Assembly: GCF_002776575.1 (NCBI RefSeq)
Contig: NZ_CP022548.1
Span: 1,813,001 to 1,877,000, forward strand
Direction of reading: 5' to 3'
DNA length: 64,000 nucleotides
From: Sphingorhabdus sp. YGSMI21
Lineage (GTDB): Bacteria; Pseudomonadota; Alphaproteobacteria; Sphingomonadales; Sphingomonadaceae
The translations under genes and the position numbers were made by a program. This document shows, in pieces, positions 1-8,247 of this stretch. Under the pieces are notes generated by a model. The model searched no databases and was not told the origin of the DNA. It saw only the letters and a list, made by a program, of their open reading frames with translations. Numbering within the stretch: the stretch's first letter is position 1; each line of letters opens with the position of its first letter.

Positions 1-832
1 TCCCCAAGCACAAAACCAATATCCAGGGCAGGGTGACGGCAAGGAATGTGATCGCGGCACCGATCGAAGAACCGAGTGTCGAGGCGATACCGGCGAAAGC
101 TTCTCGAATTGGCCTTGAGAAACCGCCAGAACCTGGCGCCGCGGACTGGTAGTTGATCACGATCTTGCTGAATGCCACGCGTCCGCGCATTTCCTTCAGC
201 CAACCGCGGGCCTGATCGATTTCCTCATTGACCTGCGTAACCGCGCGCTCGGCTTCTACGAGTTCCGCCACGCTCCCTTTTTTGGTCCGCAGCAGTTCAG
301 TCAGGCGCTGCGACAATAAACTCCGGCTTCGGAGACGTGCTTCCGTGTCGACAATCCGCTTGGAAAGATCTTCGCCGCTTATCGATGTCGCAATCTGGCT
401 CCCGCCGTTGCTGTCGACCGCTTTGGCGAGCTGCTCGCCAAAGGCACGCGCTTGTGGCGCGGCAACTTCGATATTCAGCATGCCCGTGGCATAATCACCT
501 TCTCCGCCACTATTGTCCATATTCAGGACGCGGCAGATTTCCGGGCCGCGTTTTTCGCACAATTCGACATGAGCCCGTTGAGTCTTTGCAATTTCCGAGG
601 CTGGAAGGCGAAAGCCATATTGATAGCTATAGGCGATCTGAGGAACCGAAACCGGGATGTCGCCAGCCTCCGCGGTGCTGTTGGCGCTTTCCGAATCCCG
701 AACAGGGGGCTCTTCGACAGAATATGCATCTGCCGATTCTTCCGCCATCTGCAGTTCGGCTCCGGATTCACTGCCGTTGCTGCATGCGGCTAAGGCGAAA
801 GCCATCATGATGGCAAATAATGAAAAACGCAT
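1..832 (-). CDS. DUF4349 domain lipoprotein (3' end outside window)
   Basis: The reverse strand is open from an ATG at 832 to the left edge, so only the first 277 codons are seen. The start has a lipoprotein signal, a short hydrophobic helix ending in the lipobox LAAC with Cys17 as lipid site. A low-complexity acidic linker follows, then a region typical of DUF4349 that includes a helical coiled-coil-like part rich in Arg, Glu and Leu (about residues 150-220), and the start of a C-terminal membrane segment at the edge. DUF4349 proteins are membrane-anchored and of unknown function. The upstream gap to parC is 226 bases and the two genes diverge. The family call rests on overall pattern, not a search. 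Confidence 0.75.
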   Translation of the reverse strand, partial: MRFSLFAIMMAFALAACSNGSESGAELQMAEESADAYSVEEPPVRDSESANSTAEAGDIPVSVPQIAYSYQYGFRLPASEIAKTQRAHVELCEKRGPEICRVLNMDNSGGEGDYATGMLNIEVAAPQARAFGEQLAKAVDSNGGSQIATSISGEDLSKRIVDTEARLRSRSLLSQRLTELLRTKKGSVAELVEAERAVTQVNEEIDQARGWLKEMRGRVAFSKIVINYQSAAPGSGGFSRPIREAFAGIASTLGSSIGAAITFLAVTLPWILVLCLG

Positions 833-1058
833 GGCTCTGGTTCCTCTTCCCGCGAATGACTCTGACGCTAATGTGATGCTGTGACATCGTCAACGATGTG
901 TCCTGGGTTGTGAAAGCTCATCTACAGGGTAATCATGGGCCTCATCCCGGCTAATGCGTGCGCAGGGCCTTGAAGTTGGTCGGTGGAAACCGCGTCTCAC
1001 ACTGCCGGGACCAATTTCCCACTACCAAGCATGAATCCACCCTGCTATCGCTCATCCC

Positions 1059-3332
1059 ATGAGTGATGTAACCGAAGCCCCGCCCGAAGAACCCGAAGAT
1101 GAATTTGATGCGATAGTCGAAGCGCCCTTTGATGCGGCGCTTTCCGAACGCTATCTGATTTACGCGATGTCGACGATTACCGCGCGGTCGCTGCCGGATT
1201 TGCGCGACGGGCTGAAGCCCGTGCATCGCCGTCTCCTGTGGGCGATGCGGCTGCTCAAGCTCGATCCGTCGCAAGGCTACAAGAAATGCGCCCGTGTGGT
1301 CGGCGATGTGATCGGTAAATATCACCCGCATGGCGACCAGTCGGTCTATGATGCGATGGTCCGTCTCGCCCAGACTTTCTCCCTGCGCTATCCGCTGGTC
1401 GACGGGCAGGGGAATTTCGGCAATATCGATGGCGATAATGCTGCCGCCTATCGCTATACCGAGGCCCGGCTGACCCGCACGGCGATCGAGCTGATGCACG
1501 GTCTGGACGAGAATGCCGCTGATCTGAAGCCGACCTATAATGGCGAGGATGAAGAGCCCGAGGTCATGCCCGGCCTGTTCCCGAACCTGCTGGCCAATGG
1601 CGCGAGCGGGATCGCCGTGGGTATGGCGACCAGTATTCCTTCGCACAATGTCCACGAGATTATCGACGCCGCAACCTTGCTGATCGATAGTCCCAAGGCC
1701 GAACATGCCGAGATCATGGCGATCATCAAGGGGCCGGATCTGGCGACCGGCGGCACTTTGGTCGATCCCAAATCGGTGATCGACGCGGCCTATGAAAGCG
1801 GACGCGGTGCGATGCGGGTGCGCTGCAAGTGGGAGAAGGAAGACGCCGAGGGGCGCGGAGCGTGGCAGATCGTCGTCACCGAAATTCCCTATCAGGTGCA
1901 AAAGGGCAAGCTGATCGAGCAGATCGCCCAGATCATTGCCGACAAGAAACTGCCGATCCTCGCTGATATCCGGGATGAATCCGATGAACAGGTTCGGATT
2001 GTTCTCGAACCCAAAAACCGCGCGGTCGATCCCGAGGACCTGATGAACGCGCTGTTCCGCATGTCGGATCTGGAAAACCGCTTCTCGCTCAACATGAATG
2101 TGCTCGACAAGGACCGGGTGCCCAAGGTGATGGGCATCAGCGAAGTTTTGAGGCACTGGATTGTCCACCAGATTGAAGTGCTGGTGCGCCGTTCGCAGCA
2201 CCGGCTCGACAAGATCGATGCCCGGCTCGAACTGCTCGAAGGCTATATCATCGCCTATCTCAATCTCGACCGCGTGATCGAGATTATCCGCAATCATGAC
2301 GACCCCAAGCCGATGCTGATGGACGAGTTCAAGCTGACCGACCGTCAGGCCGAGGCGATCCTCAACATGCGGCTGCGCTCGTTGCGCAAGCTCGAGGAGA
2401 TGGAATTGCGGACCGAGCGCGACAAGCTGCTCGAGGAACGGGAAGGGCTGGAAAAGCTGATCGACAGCCCGGCGCGGCAGAAGACACGGCTGAAGAAGGA
2501 TCTCGCGGAGCTGCGCAAGCTCTATGCCGAGGATACCGAACTTGGCGCGCGGCGGACGATGTTGATCGAAGCGGCACCCGCACGGGAAATCTCTCTTGAA
2601 GCCTTTATCGAGAAGGAGCCGGTCACCGTGATCATGTCGCAGCGCGGCTGGATCAAGGCAATGAAAGGCCATGCGGACCTTTCCACGCCGGACAGTTTCA
2701 AGTTCAAGGAAGGCGACGGCCCGAAATATGCCTTCCACGCGCAGACCACTGACAAGCTGCTGATGTGCTGCGACAACGGGCGTTTCTATACGATCGGGGC
2801 GGACAAGCTTCCCGGCGCGCGCGGATTTGGCGAACCGGTCGGATCTATGGTCGACCTGGAACCTGGCGCCGAACCGATTGCGCTAATGGTCGCCGACATG
2901 AAGGGCAAGCTGCTGCTCGCCTCGACCTGGGGGCGTGGTTTCGTCGCCAATATCGCCGATGTGGTCGCCGAGACCAAGAAGGGCCGGCAGGTCGCCAATC
3001 TCAAGGGGGACGCACGTTTGCTCGTGGTTCGACAGGTGCCGGAAAATGCCGACCATGTCGCGGCGATCGGCGAAAACCGCAAACTGGTCGTCTTCTCGCT
3101 TTCCGAAATGCCGGAAATGGCAAGGGGGCAGGGCGTCATGCTGCAGCGCTACAAGGACGGCGGGCTGTCCGACGCGATTTTGTTCAGACTGGAAGAAGGG
3201 CTGAGCTGGACCATGGGCGGTGAAAGCGGCCGGACGCGCACGGAAAATGATCTGACCATGTGGCGGGTCGCGCGCGGGGCGGCGGGCCGGTTGCCACCGA
3301 CGGGATTCCCGAAGAGCGGGAAATTTGATTGA
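1059..3332 (+). CDS. parC: DNA topoisomerase IV subunit A (ParC)
   Basis: The 757-residue product has the ParC/GyrA layout: an N-terminal winged-helix and tower cleavage-rejoining core, then a C-terminal beta-propeller region. The catalytic tyrosine is Tyr133 in the RYTE motif, and the YHPHGD motif at residues 88-93 marks the quinolone-contact region. With ParE it forms the enzyme that unlinks daughter chromosomes. It is ParC rather than GyrA because the length and the short, poorly conserved C-terminal region fit ParC, and I see no clear GyrA box. Position 94, aligned with E. coli Ser80, is Gln, and position 98 is Asp where E. coli has Glu84. The ATG at 1059 is chosen because the protein then starts directly in the acidic N-terminus usual for alphaproteobacteria. 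Confidence 0.95.
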   Translation: MSDVTEAPPEEPEDEFDAIVEAPFDAALSERYLIYAMSTITARSLPDLRDGLKPVHRRLLWAMRLLKLDPSQGYKKCARVVGDVIGKYHPHGDQSVYDAMVRLAQTFSLRYPLVDGQGNFGNIDGDNAAAYRYTEARLTRTAIELMHGLDENAADLKPTYNGEDEEPEVMPGLFPNLLANGASGIAVGMATSIPSHNVHEIIDAATLLIDSPKAEHAEIMAIIKGPDLATGGTLVDPKSVIDAAYESGRGAMRVRCKWEKEDAEGRGAWQIVVTEIPYQVQKGKLIEQIAQIIADKKLPILADIRDESDEQVRIVLEPKNRAVDPEDLMNALFRMSDLENRFSLNMNVLDKDRVPKVMGISEVLRHWIVHQIEVLVRRSQHRLDKIDARLELLEGYIIAYLNLDRVIEIIRNHDDPKPMLMDEFKLTDRQAEAILNMRLRSLRKLEEMELRTERDKLLEEREGLEKLIDSPARQKTRLKKDLAELRKLYAEDTELGARRTMLIEAAPAREISLEAFIEKEPVTVIMSQRGWIKAMKGHADLSTPDSFKFKEGDGPKYAFHAQTTDKLLMCCDNGRFYTIGADKLPGARGFGEPVGSMVDLEPGAEPIALMVADMKGKLLLASTWGRGFVANIADVVAETKKGRQVANLKGDARLLVVRQVPENADHVAAIGENRKLVVFSLSEMPEMARGQGVMLQRYKDGGLSDAILFRLEEGLSWTMGGESGRTRTENDLTMWRVARGAAGRLPPTGFPKSGKFD

Positions 3333-3396
3333 GGCCATCGTCTCTCCGGGAGCAGACCACGGGATCGGTGGAAGAGCTGTGAGGTCAGGCATGAAC

Positions 3397-3437
3397 TGTA
3401 AATAGTTGTATTTTACACCATAATATGGCTATTTACA
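3397..3437. repeat. Inverted repeat, 9-bp perfect arms
   Basis: TGTAAATAG at 3397-3405 and its exact reverse complement at 3429-3437 flank an AT-rich 23-base loop. It lies in the 256-base gap after parC. It could be a weak terminator or a binding site. The rest of the gap (3333-3588) holds no convincing gene. Confidence 0.5.
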
Positions 3438-3543
3438 TTCAATTGGAATTCAGCTTGATTCCGGCAAGCGATAACTGGCTCGAATCTGACCCGGCTCCGG
3501 TCGTGCATGGGAAATGGTTGACTTGGTGGAGCAAAAGGATGCA

Positions 3544-3569
3544 AACGGTGCCGGTCTGATTTTGGTTCC
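3544..3569 (-). promoter_or_regulatory. Possible EcfG promoter, 17-base spacer
   Basis: On the reverse strand GGAAC (3565-3569) is followed by 17 bases and CGTT (3544-3547). This matches the EcfG general stress consensus except for a spacer one base longer than the other sites here. It points toward 3500-3400, where only a 31-codon reading frame (3413-3508, reverse) is found, without a ribosome binding site. Confidence 0.3.
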
Positions 3570-3588
3570 ACAAGAATAGCAGGAAAAA

Positions 3589-3774
3589 TTGTTTAAAACG
3601 ATGAGCAGTGACACCGAAGCCTTGCGGGAATGGATCGACCAGCTCGAACAGATTCTGTCGCAACTGGACACCATTCAGGCGAGCATAGCTGCCATCCATG
3701 TGGATATAGCGATCGGGGAACTCTGCCAGCTTGCGGATATTGAACGGACCAACGGGTCGATCAAGGCAGCATAG
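3589..3774 (+). CDS. Small helical protein of unknown function
   Basis: The frame encodes 61 residues from a TTG at 3589 preceded by AGGA four bases upstream, or 57 from the ATG at 3601. The product is acidic and predicted helical with a leucine-isoleucine heptad pattern (about residues 12-40), so it could form a short coiled coil. I do not recognise the family. It ends 18 bases before the convergent MarR-like gene. The opposite strand also has a long open frame here, but its composition looks like a shadow. The ribosome binding site favours the TTG start. Confidence 0.45.
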   Translation: MFKTMSSDTEALREWIDQLEQILSQLDTIQASIAAIHVDIAIGELCQLADIERTNGSIKAA

Positions 3775-3791
3775 CAATTGGAATGATGTCG

Positions 3792-4259
3792 TCAGATACT
3801 GACGAATTGTTGACCGATTTTCTGTAATATATCGCGGGACAGGGCATTGCCCGCTGCAGTCGGTCTTAGGGGCGCCTGGTTCTTGTCCCCGCCACCGGCA
3901 TATTTTTCGACCAGCCCGCTATCGATCATATAGTCGATATATCGTGACAGGATCGACGTCTTTACATCAAGTCTGGACGCAAGATCCAGCGCGGTGGCCG
4001 GCGTTCCAGCATCGGTCGAAACGATCAGGTCCAGCAGGATGTGCCAGGAGATGTCATCGATATAAAGCTTGCTGTCGCGCAATTGATCCACAGCGATGGC
4101 GCGACTTTTTAGCAAGAACGCAGCGGTCCTCGCCGGATCAATATTGTAGCCCCGGTCTGTCCCGATATTGGCAGCCGGTGCTTTGACTTGTGTGCGTGCG
4201 TGATCAGTTGGTTTGCCAGAACGGGCATTATTTGAAATTATATCTTTGTACTCACGCAT
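3792..4259 (-). CDS. MarR-like winged-helix transcriptional regulator
   Basis: The 155-residue protein has a basic, disordered N-terminus (about 50 residues) and a C-terminal winged helix. The stretch ALDLASRLDVKTSILSRYID has the helix-turn-helix pattern of MarR and related Sphingomonas regulators. The basic turn before LRPTAAGNAL resembles a wing. The ATG at 4259 is chosen over an upstream one at 4274 because AGGAG sits five bases before it. It is transcribed away from a TetR-type gene across a 164-base gap, so the two may share control sites. The target and ligand are unknown. Confidence 0.7.
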   Translation of the reverse strand: MREYKDIISNNARSGKPTDHARTQVKAPAANIGTDRGYNIDPARTAAFLLKSRAIAVDQLRDSKLYIDDISWHILLDLIVSTDAGTPATALDLASRLDVKTSILSRYIDYMIDSGLVEKYAGGGDKNQAPLRPTAAGNALSRDILQKIGQQFVSI

Positions 4260-4299
4260 ATTTACTCCTGTCACCTACTCGACTTGCGAGCGCGTATCG

Positions 4300-4309
4300 A
4301 CCGATCGGT
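4300..4309. promoter_or_regulatory. Candidate operator palindrome between MarR- and TetR-type genes
   Basis: ACCGATCGGT is a perfect 10-base palindrome in the divergent gap. Many TetR-family operators are short GC-rich palindromes built on ACCG/CGGT. It lies about 40 bases upstream of the MarR-like start and about 115 bases upstream of the TetR start. Assignment to either protein is inference. Confidence 0.4.
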
Positions 4310-4423
4310 TGGTAGTCAATCAAGAATAGGGGTTTATCGTTAATATTAATGCTCGATATGCTTAAAATTTATGACAGGCACAGTATATTTTACATCGCAG
4401 GATCCTGCTGTTATGGGCGCCCG

Positions 4424-5008
4424 ATGAGTACCAGATTGGCGATCATGGACATTGCTGCCGAGGCGGTCCGCAGACGGGGATATAACGGCGTCAGTCTGGA
4501 CCAGATTGCGCGTGATGTCGGTATCCAGAAGTCGAGCATATATTATCATTTTTCGTCGAAATCGGAGTTGATAGCCGCAATATTCCGGCGTTTCTCCGGT
4601 CAGATATTCTCGTTTCTGGAAGAGACGGGCCAGGAGCGCCGTGCGGGTGATCGTCTAATGGCCTATATTGTCGAAACCGGCACCTTCGTCGAAGAAGGCG
4701 AGTCGATCTGCATGTCGATTGCGCTGAATATTGACCGCGACAGACTGCACAGTGAAATCGTCGATGATCTGCTTAGCTTTCATGAAGCCAATATCGCGTG
4801 GCTAACCGAGACGTTCGAACTGGGCCTCAAGGATGGCAGCATAGCCTCTATAGGCGATCCTGTCGAAGAAGCGAACGCCTGCCTTGCGCTCGTCGATGGC
4901 GCGCAACTGATGGCGCGTGCCCATCAGGATTCGAAATTATACGATCAGGCCACCTTGCTGCTGCGTTCGAGAATTTCTCCATCCGTCCCGGATGACGCCG
5001 CGCGCTAG
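4424..5008 (+). CDS. TetR/AcrR family transcriptional regulator
   Basis: The 194-residue product begins with a classic TetR DNA-binding domain at about residues 5-50. It includes GYNGVSLDQIARDVGIQKSSIYYHFSSKSEL, with the recognition helix and the conserved YYHF motif. The rest is an all-helical ligand-binding domain of TetR_C type. An earlier ATG at 4349 would add 25 residues that do not fit the family, so 4424 is preferred although its ribosome binding site is weak. It diverges from the MarR-like gene and lies 115 bases upstream of the symporter pair, which it might regulate. No ligand can be inferred. Confidence 0.85.
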   Translation: MSTRLAIMDIAAEAVRRRGYNGVSLDQIARDVGIQKSSIYYHFSSKSELIAAIFRRFSGQIFSFLEETGQERRAGDRLMAYIVETGTFVEEGESICMSIALNIDRDRLHSEIVDDLLSFHEANIAWLTETFELGLKDGSIASIGDPVEEANACLALVDGAQLMARAHQDSKLYDQATLLLRSRISPSVPDDAAR

Positions 5009-5122
5009 GCGAGCGCGAGACGCTGCCGCTGTCTCCCTGTAGCGGGGGGCTCCGAAAACCTGTTTGCGCAATCCTGCCCGACCTCCTAGTTTGGGCGGTA
5101 ACGAAAAATGGGGGAGGCCAGC

Positions 5123-5416
5123 ATGTCCGATAACAGTCCGGAAAAGTCCGTTGGCGACGGGGCTACCAGCGATGTGGAAAAGGTCTATTGGTCACAGAAT
5201 ATCCGGTTACTCGCGACGTTGATGACGATCTGGTTCGTCGTTTCTTTCGGCGCGGGCATCCTCTTTCGCGACTTTCTCGATCAATTTGCCATTGGCGGTT
5301 ATCCGCTCGGCTTCTGGTTCGCGCAGCAGGGCGCGATCTATTTCTTCATCCTGCTGATCATCTTTTACAGCGTGCGGATGAAGCAGATCGAGCGCCAATA
5401 TGATCTCGATGATTGA
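5123..5416 (+). CDS. DUF4212 small subunit of sodium:solute symporter
   Basis: The 97-residue membrane protein has two hydrophobic segments (about residues 28-50 and 60-83) and the motif FAIGGYPLGFWFAQQGAI typical of the DUF4212 family (putative sodium/substrate symporter small subunit, TIGR03647). It directly precedes the large symporter subunit with a nine-base gap, the pairing the family is known for. The start at 5123 is preferred to 5108 because GGGGGAGG lies just ahead of it. It probably assembles with the large subunit in the inner membrane. Many annotated pairs are placed near acetate metabolism genes, but the substrate is unproven here. Confidence 0.9.
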   Translation: MSDNSPEKSVGDGATSDVEKVYWSQNIRLLATLMTIWFVVSFGAGILFRDFLDQFAIGGYPLGFWFAQQGAIYFFILLIIFYSVRMKQIERQYDLDD

Positions 5417-5425
5417 GCGCGGCTG

Positions 5426-7180
5426 ATGCAAACCCAGACACTCATTTATATTTTCGTTGGCCTGTCCTTTGCGCTCTATATCGGGATCGCGATCGCGTCG
5501 CGGGCCGGTTCGACGAAGGAATTCTATGTCGCCGGCGGCGGGGTCAATCCGGTGGTCAACGGCATGGCGACAGCAGCCGACTGGATGTCGGCAGCGAGTT
5601 TCATCTCGATGGCCGGGATCATTGCCTTTTCCGGCTATGACGGCTCGGTCTATCTGATGGGCTGGACCGGCGGCTATGTCATGCTGGCGCTTTTGCTCGC
5701 GCCCTATTTGCGGAAATTCGGCCAGTTTACGGTGCCGGACTTTATCGGCACGCGCTACTATTCGAAAGCGGCCCGGGTGGTGGCGGTGATCTGTCTGATC
5801 TTTATCAGCTTCACCTATATCGCCGGGCAGATGCGCGGGGTTGGCATCGTCTTCTCCCGCTTTCTCGATGTACCGATCACACTCGGCGTTATCATCGGCA
5901 TGGCGATTGTCTTTGTCTATGCCGTGCTCGGCGGGATGAAGGGCATTACCTATACGCAGGTCGCGCAATATTGCGTGTTGATCTTTGCCTATATGGTCCC
6001 GGCTTTTTTCATCAGCTTCCTGATCACCGGCAATCCGGTGCCGCAATTGGGGCTGGGATCGACGGTCAATGACGGGTCGGGACTCTATGTATTGCAGAAA
6101 CTTGATCTGGTGCTGCAGGACATGGGCTTTGCCGCCTATACCGACGGCAGCAAGTCGATGATCGACGTTTTCTGCATCACCGCTGCCCTGATGATCGGAA
6201 CCGCTGGCCTGCCGCATGTGATCGTCCGCTTCTTCACCGTGCCCAAGGCGTCGGACGCGCGCAAGTCGGCGGGCTGGGCTCTGGTTTTCATTGCCCTTCT
6301 CTATACCACAGCACCAGCGGTGGGCGCCTTTGCCCGGCTCAACTTCATCGATAGCGTGCAGGATACCGATTATGCTGAGGCACCGGCATGGTTCAAAAAT
6401 TGGGAGAGCAACGACCTGATCGCCTGGCGCGACAAAAATGGCGACGGCAAGATGCAGCTGGGCAAGGGCGATCCTTTTCAGGGCGCGCCGCAGTTCACGA
6501 CAAGCACCGGACCCAGTGGTGAACGTGTTGTAGAAAATGCAGCGGCGAACGATAATCCGAACGAGGTCTATGTTGACCGCGATATCATGGTGCTGGCCAA
6601 TCCGGAAATCGCCAATCTGCCAGGCTGGGTGATCGCGCTGGTCGCCGCCGGCGGTCTGGCGGCGGCGTTGTCGACGGCGGCGGGGCTGCTACTGGTGATC
6701 AGTTCGTCAATCAGTCACGATCTTCTGAAAAGCACCTTCCGACCGCAGATTACCGAGAAGGGCGAGCTGCTCGCAGCCCGGCTGGCCGCTACCGCAGCGA
6801 TCGTTGTGGCCGGCTATCTCGGCATCTATCCGCCCGGATGGGTCGCGCAGGTGGTTGCTTTCGCCTTTGGTCTGGCCGCCGCCTCGCTATTTCCGGCGAT
6901 CTTCATGGGGATTTTTTCCAAACGGATGAACCGCGAGGGCGCGATTGCCGGAATGGTAACGGGGCTGAGCTTCACCTTCCTCTATATCGGCTGGTTCAAG
7001 CTCTGGTCGCCGGAAAGCAATGTCACGGCGAACTGGCTGTTCGGAATCTCGCCCGAGGGTATTGGCGTGATCGGAATGCTGCTGAATTTCGCGGTGGCGA
7101 TTGCGGTCGCGCGGTTTACAAGCGCGCCGCCGAAGGAGATCGGCTGGCTGGTCGACAAGATCCGGGTGCCGCGGGGCTAG
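5426..7180 (+). CDS. Sodium:solute symporter, VC_2705-type large subunit
   Basis: The 584-residue polytopic protein belongs to the SSS (solute:sodium symporter) family, with about 13 hydrophobic segments. Recognisable pieces are FYVAGGGVNPVVNGMATAADWMSAASF near the N-terminus and GLPHVIVRFFTVPKASDARKS in the middle. A hydrophilic insert of roughly 85 residues (about 305-390) has a calcium-loop-like DKNGDGKMQLGKGD stretch. The companion DUF4212 subunit and the insert fit the VC_2705/TIGR03648 subfamily related to acetate permease. The acetyl-CoA synthetase gene 2 kb away is consistent with acetate uptake, but that link is inference. Confidence 0.9.
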   Translation: MQTQTLIYIFVGLSFALYIGIAIASRAGSTKEFYVAGGGVNPVVNGMATAADWMSAASFISMAGIIAFSGYDGSVYLMGWTGGYVMLALLLAPYLRKFGQFTVPDFIGTRYYSKAARVVAVICLIFISFTYIAGQMRGVGIVFSRFLDVPITLGVIIGMAIVFVYAVLGGMKGITYTQVAQYCVLIFAYMVPAFFISFLITGNPVPQLGLGSTVNDGSGLYVLQKLDLVLQDMGFAAYTDGSKSMIDVFCITAALMIGTAGLPHVIVRFFTVPKASDARKSAGWALVFIALLYTTAPAVGAFARLNFIDSVQDTDYAEAPAWFKNWESNDLIAWRDKNGDGKMQLGKGDPFQGAPQFTTSTGPSGERVVENAAANDNPNEVYVDRDIMVLANPEIANLPGWVIALVAAGGLAAALSTAAGLLLVISSSISHDLLKSTFRPQITEKGELLAARLAATAAIVVAGYLGIYPPGWVAQVVAFAFGLAAASLFPAIFMGIFSKRMNREGAIAGMVTGLSFTFLYIGWFKLWSPESNVTANWLFGISPEGIGVIGMLLNFAVAIAVARFTSAPPKEIGWLVDKIRVPRG

Positions 7181-7319
7181 TGTTGTTGCCCGCTGCAAAT
7201 GTTCCCGCAGGTGCCCGGTAGTCGATAGGCAGGTTTGGGGGAACCCGGAGGAAGCGGCTTGTGGAAAGGGGCAAATTTTGTGATAAGCCAGCCCAAGGGG
7301 CGCTATACGGGGGTAATCG

Positions 7320-7838
7320 ATGGTCTGCACATCTTGCGGCACTGAAGTTCAAGCGGCAGATAGCTATTGCGCCAATTGTGGCGCAGCGTTGCAAGCCGAC
7401 ACGGAAGCCGGACCGTCAGGGAAAAGCGACAAAGCCCGCGGACCGGGGCTTGCGTCGGGTGGCCTGATCCTGATCCGTTCGATATTCACGATGCCGATCA
7501 AGACCGCAAACCTGGCAGCGCACGAACTCCGCAAGATCGCGAAAACGGGTGCAATCGATTCCGATCGAGACTTTCCGCACCTGTTCTGGTGCAAGGCGAT
7601 GCTGCCGGTCGTCGCAACCTTCCTGTCGGCGCTGGTATTGCTCGGCACGCTTGGACTGGCTGTCGCCCAAGCAGGAATCGCAGGTTTTTTCATCGGCATT
7701 TTTGCCGCAATCTTCGCCGCAATAGCAGCCGACTGGTTCATCATGATTGTCGGAGAATATCTGATGATAAAAGTCGTCAGCGCTCGCTATTACTTGCAGC
7801 ATATCGAGGATTATGAAGGGGAAACTGAGCGGCACTGA
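7320..7838 (+). CDS. Zinc-ribbon membrane protein
   Basis: The 172-residue protein starts with a zinc ribbon of two CxxC knuckles: CTSC at residues 3-6 and CANC further on. A flexible linker and a soluble middle region follow, then two close hydrophobic helices (about residues 98-121 and 125-148) form a C-terminal hairpin. This layout is common in uncharacterised bacterial membrane proteins with an N-terminal zinc_ribbon_2 domain. The gene stands alone, with 139 bases upstream and 84 downstream holding nothing I can name. A run of five G lies six bases before the ATG as a possible ribosome binding site. The function is unknown. Confidence 0.75.
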   Translation: MVCTSCGTEVQAADSYCANCGAALQADTEAGPSGKSDKARGPGLASGGLILIRSIFTMPIKTANLAAHELRKIAKTGAIDSDRDFPHLFWCKAMLPVVATFLSALVLLGTLGLAVAQAGIAGFFIGIFAAIFAAIAADWFIMIVGEYLMIKVVSARYYLQHIEDYEGETERH

Positions 7839-7922
7839 TCGCTCCAATGCCGTTTTTGACTGATTGGTTTGAATCAGTCCGGCATTCCCGTTGCTGTCGA
7901 GCCAGTGGTTTGCAGCGGCGTT

Positions 7923-8102
7923 TTACCGCTTCTTGGCGATTTTCAGCTTGTCCAGCTTGGACCGGGTCCGGATCGATTCTTCGCTGCGGGTCAGCGCCTT
8001 GGATATGGCCTTGAGCGTCATGCCCTTTTTGGCAAAGGCGTGCAGCTTCTGCACTTCTTCGCTGGTCCAGGGCTGTTTGTGGCGTTCGAAACGGTCTTTC
8101 AT
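7923..8102 (-). CDS. 59-residue SANT/Myb-like mini-protein
   Basis: Reading the reverse strand from the ATG at 8102 gives a basic 59-residue protein beginning MKDRFERHKQPWTSEEVQKL and ending KLKIAKKR. The W-T-x-E-E start, the middle TLKAISKALTRSEESIRTR and the basic tail resemble a single SANT/Myb-type helix-turn-helix. Small proteins of this kind recur in sphingomonads. A DNA-binding role is likely by pattern but no target is known. The ribosome binding site is poor. Codon use and the clean stop support a real gene. The opposite strand frame at 7869-8123 reads as a shadow. Confidence 0.6.
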   Translation of the reverse strand: MKDRFERHKQPWTSEEVQKLHAFAKKGMTLKAISKALTRSEESIRTRSKLDKLKIAKKR

Positions 8103-8247
8103 GACGTGGGGCTTAGCAGATAATGGGGATCATGCACTCTATTAGCACACTGGCCGTCGTTTGCGGTCAAGCCGCTGACAACAGCGGGCTTTGCACAGCG
8201 CCATTTGTCCGCTAGCCAGCAGCCCATATTTATACACGGAGACTTCC

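Noticed and set aside
951..2738. 595-codon reverse frame over parC
   Set aside because: It is the antisense shadow of a clear parC, with no recognisable domain and high His/Arg composition.
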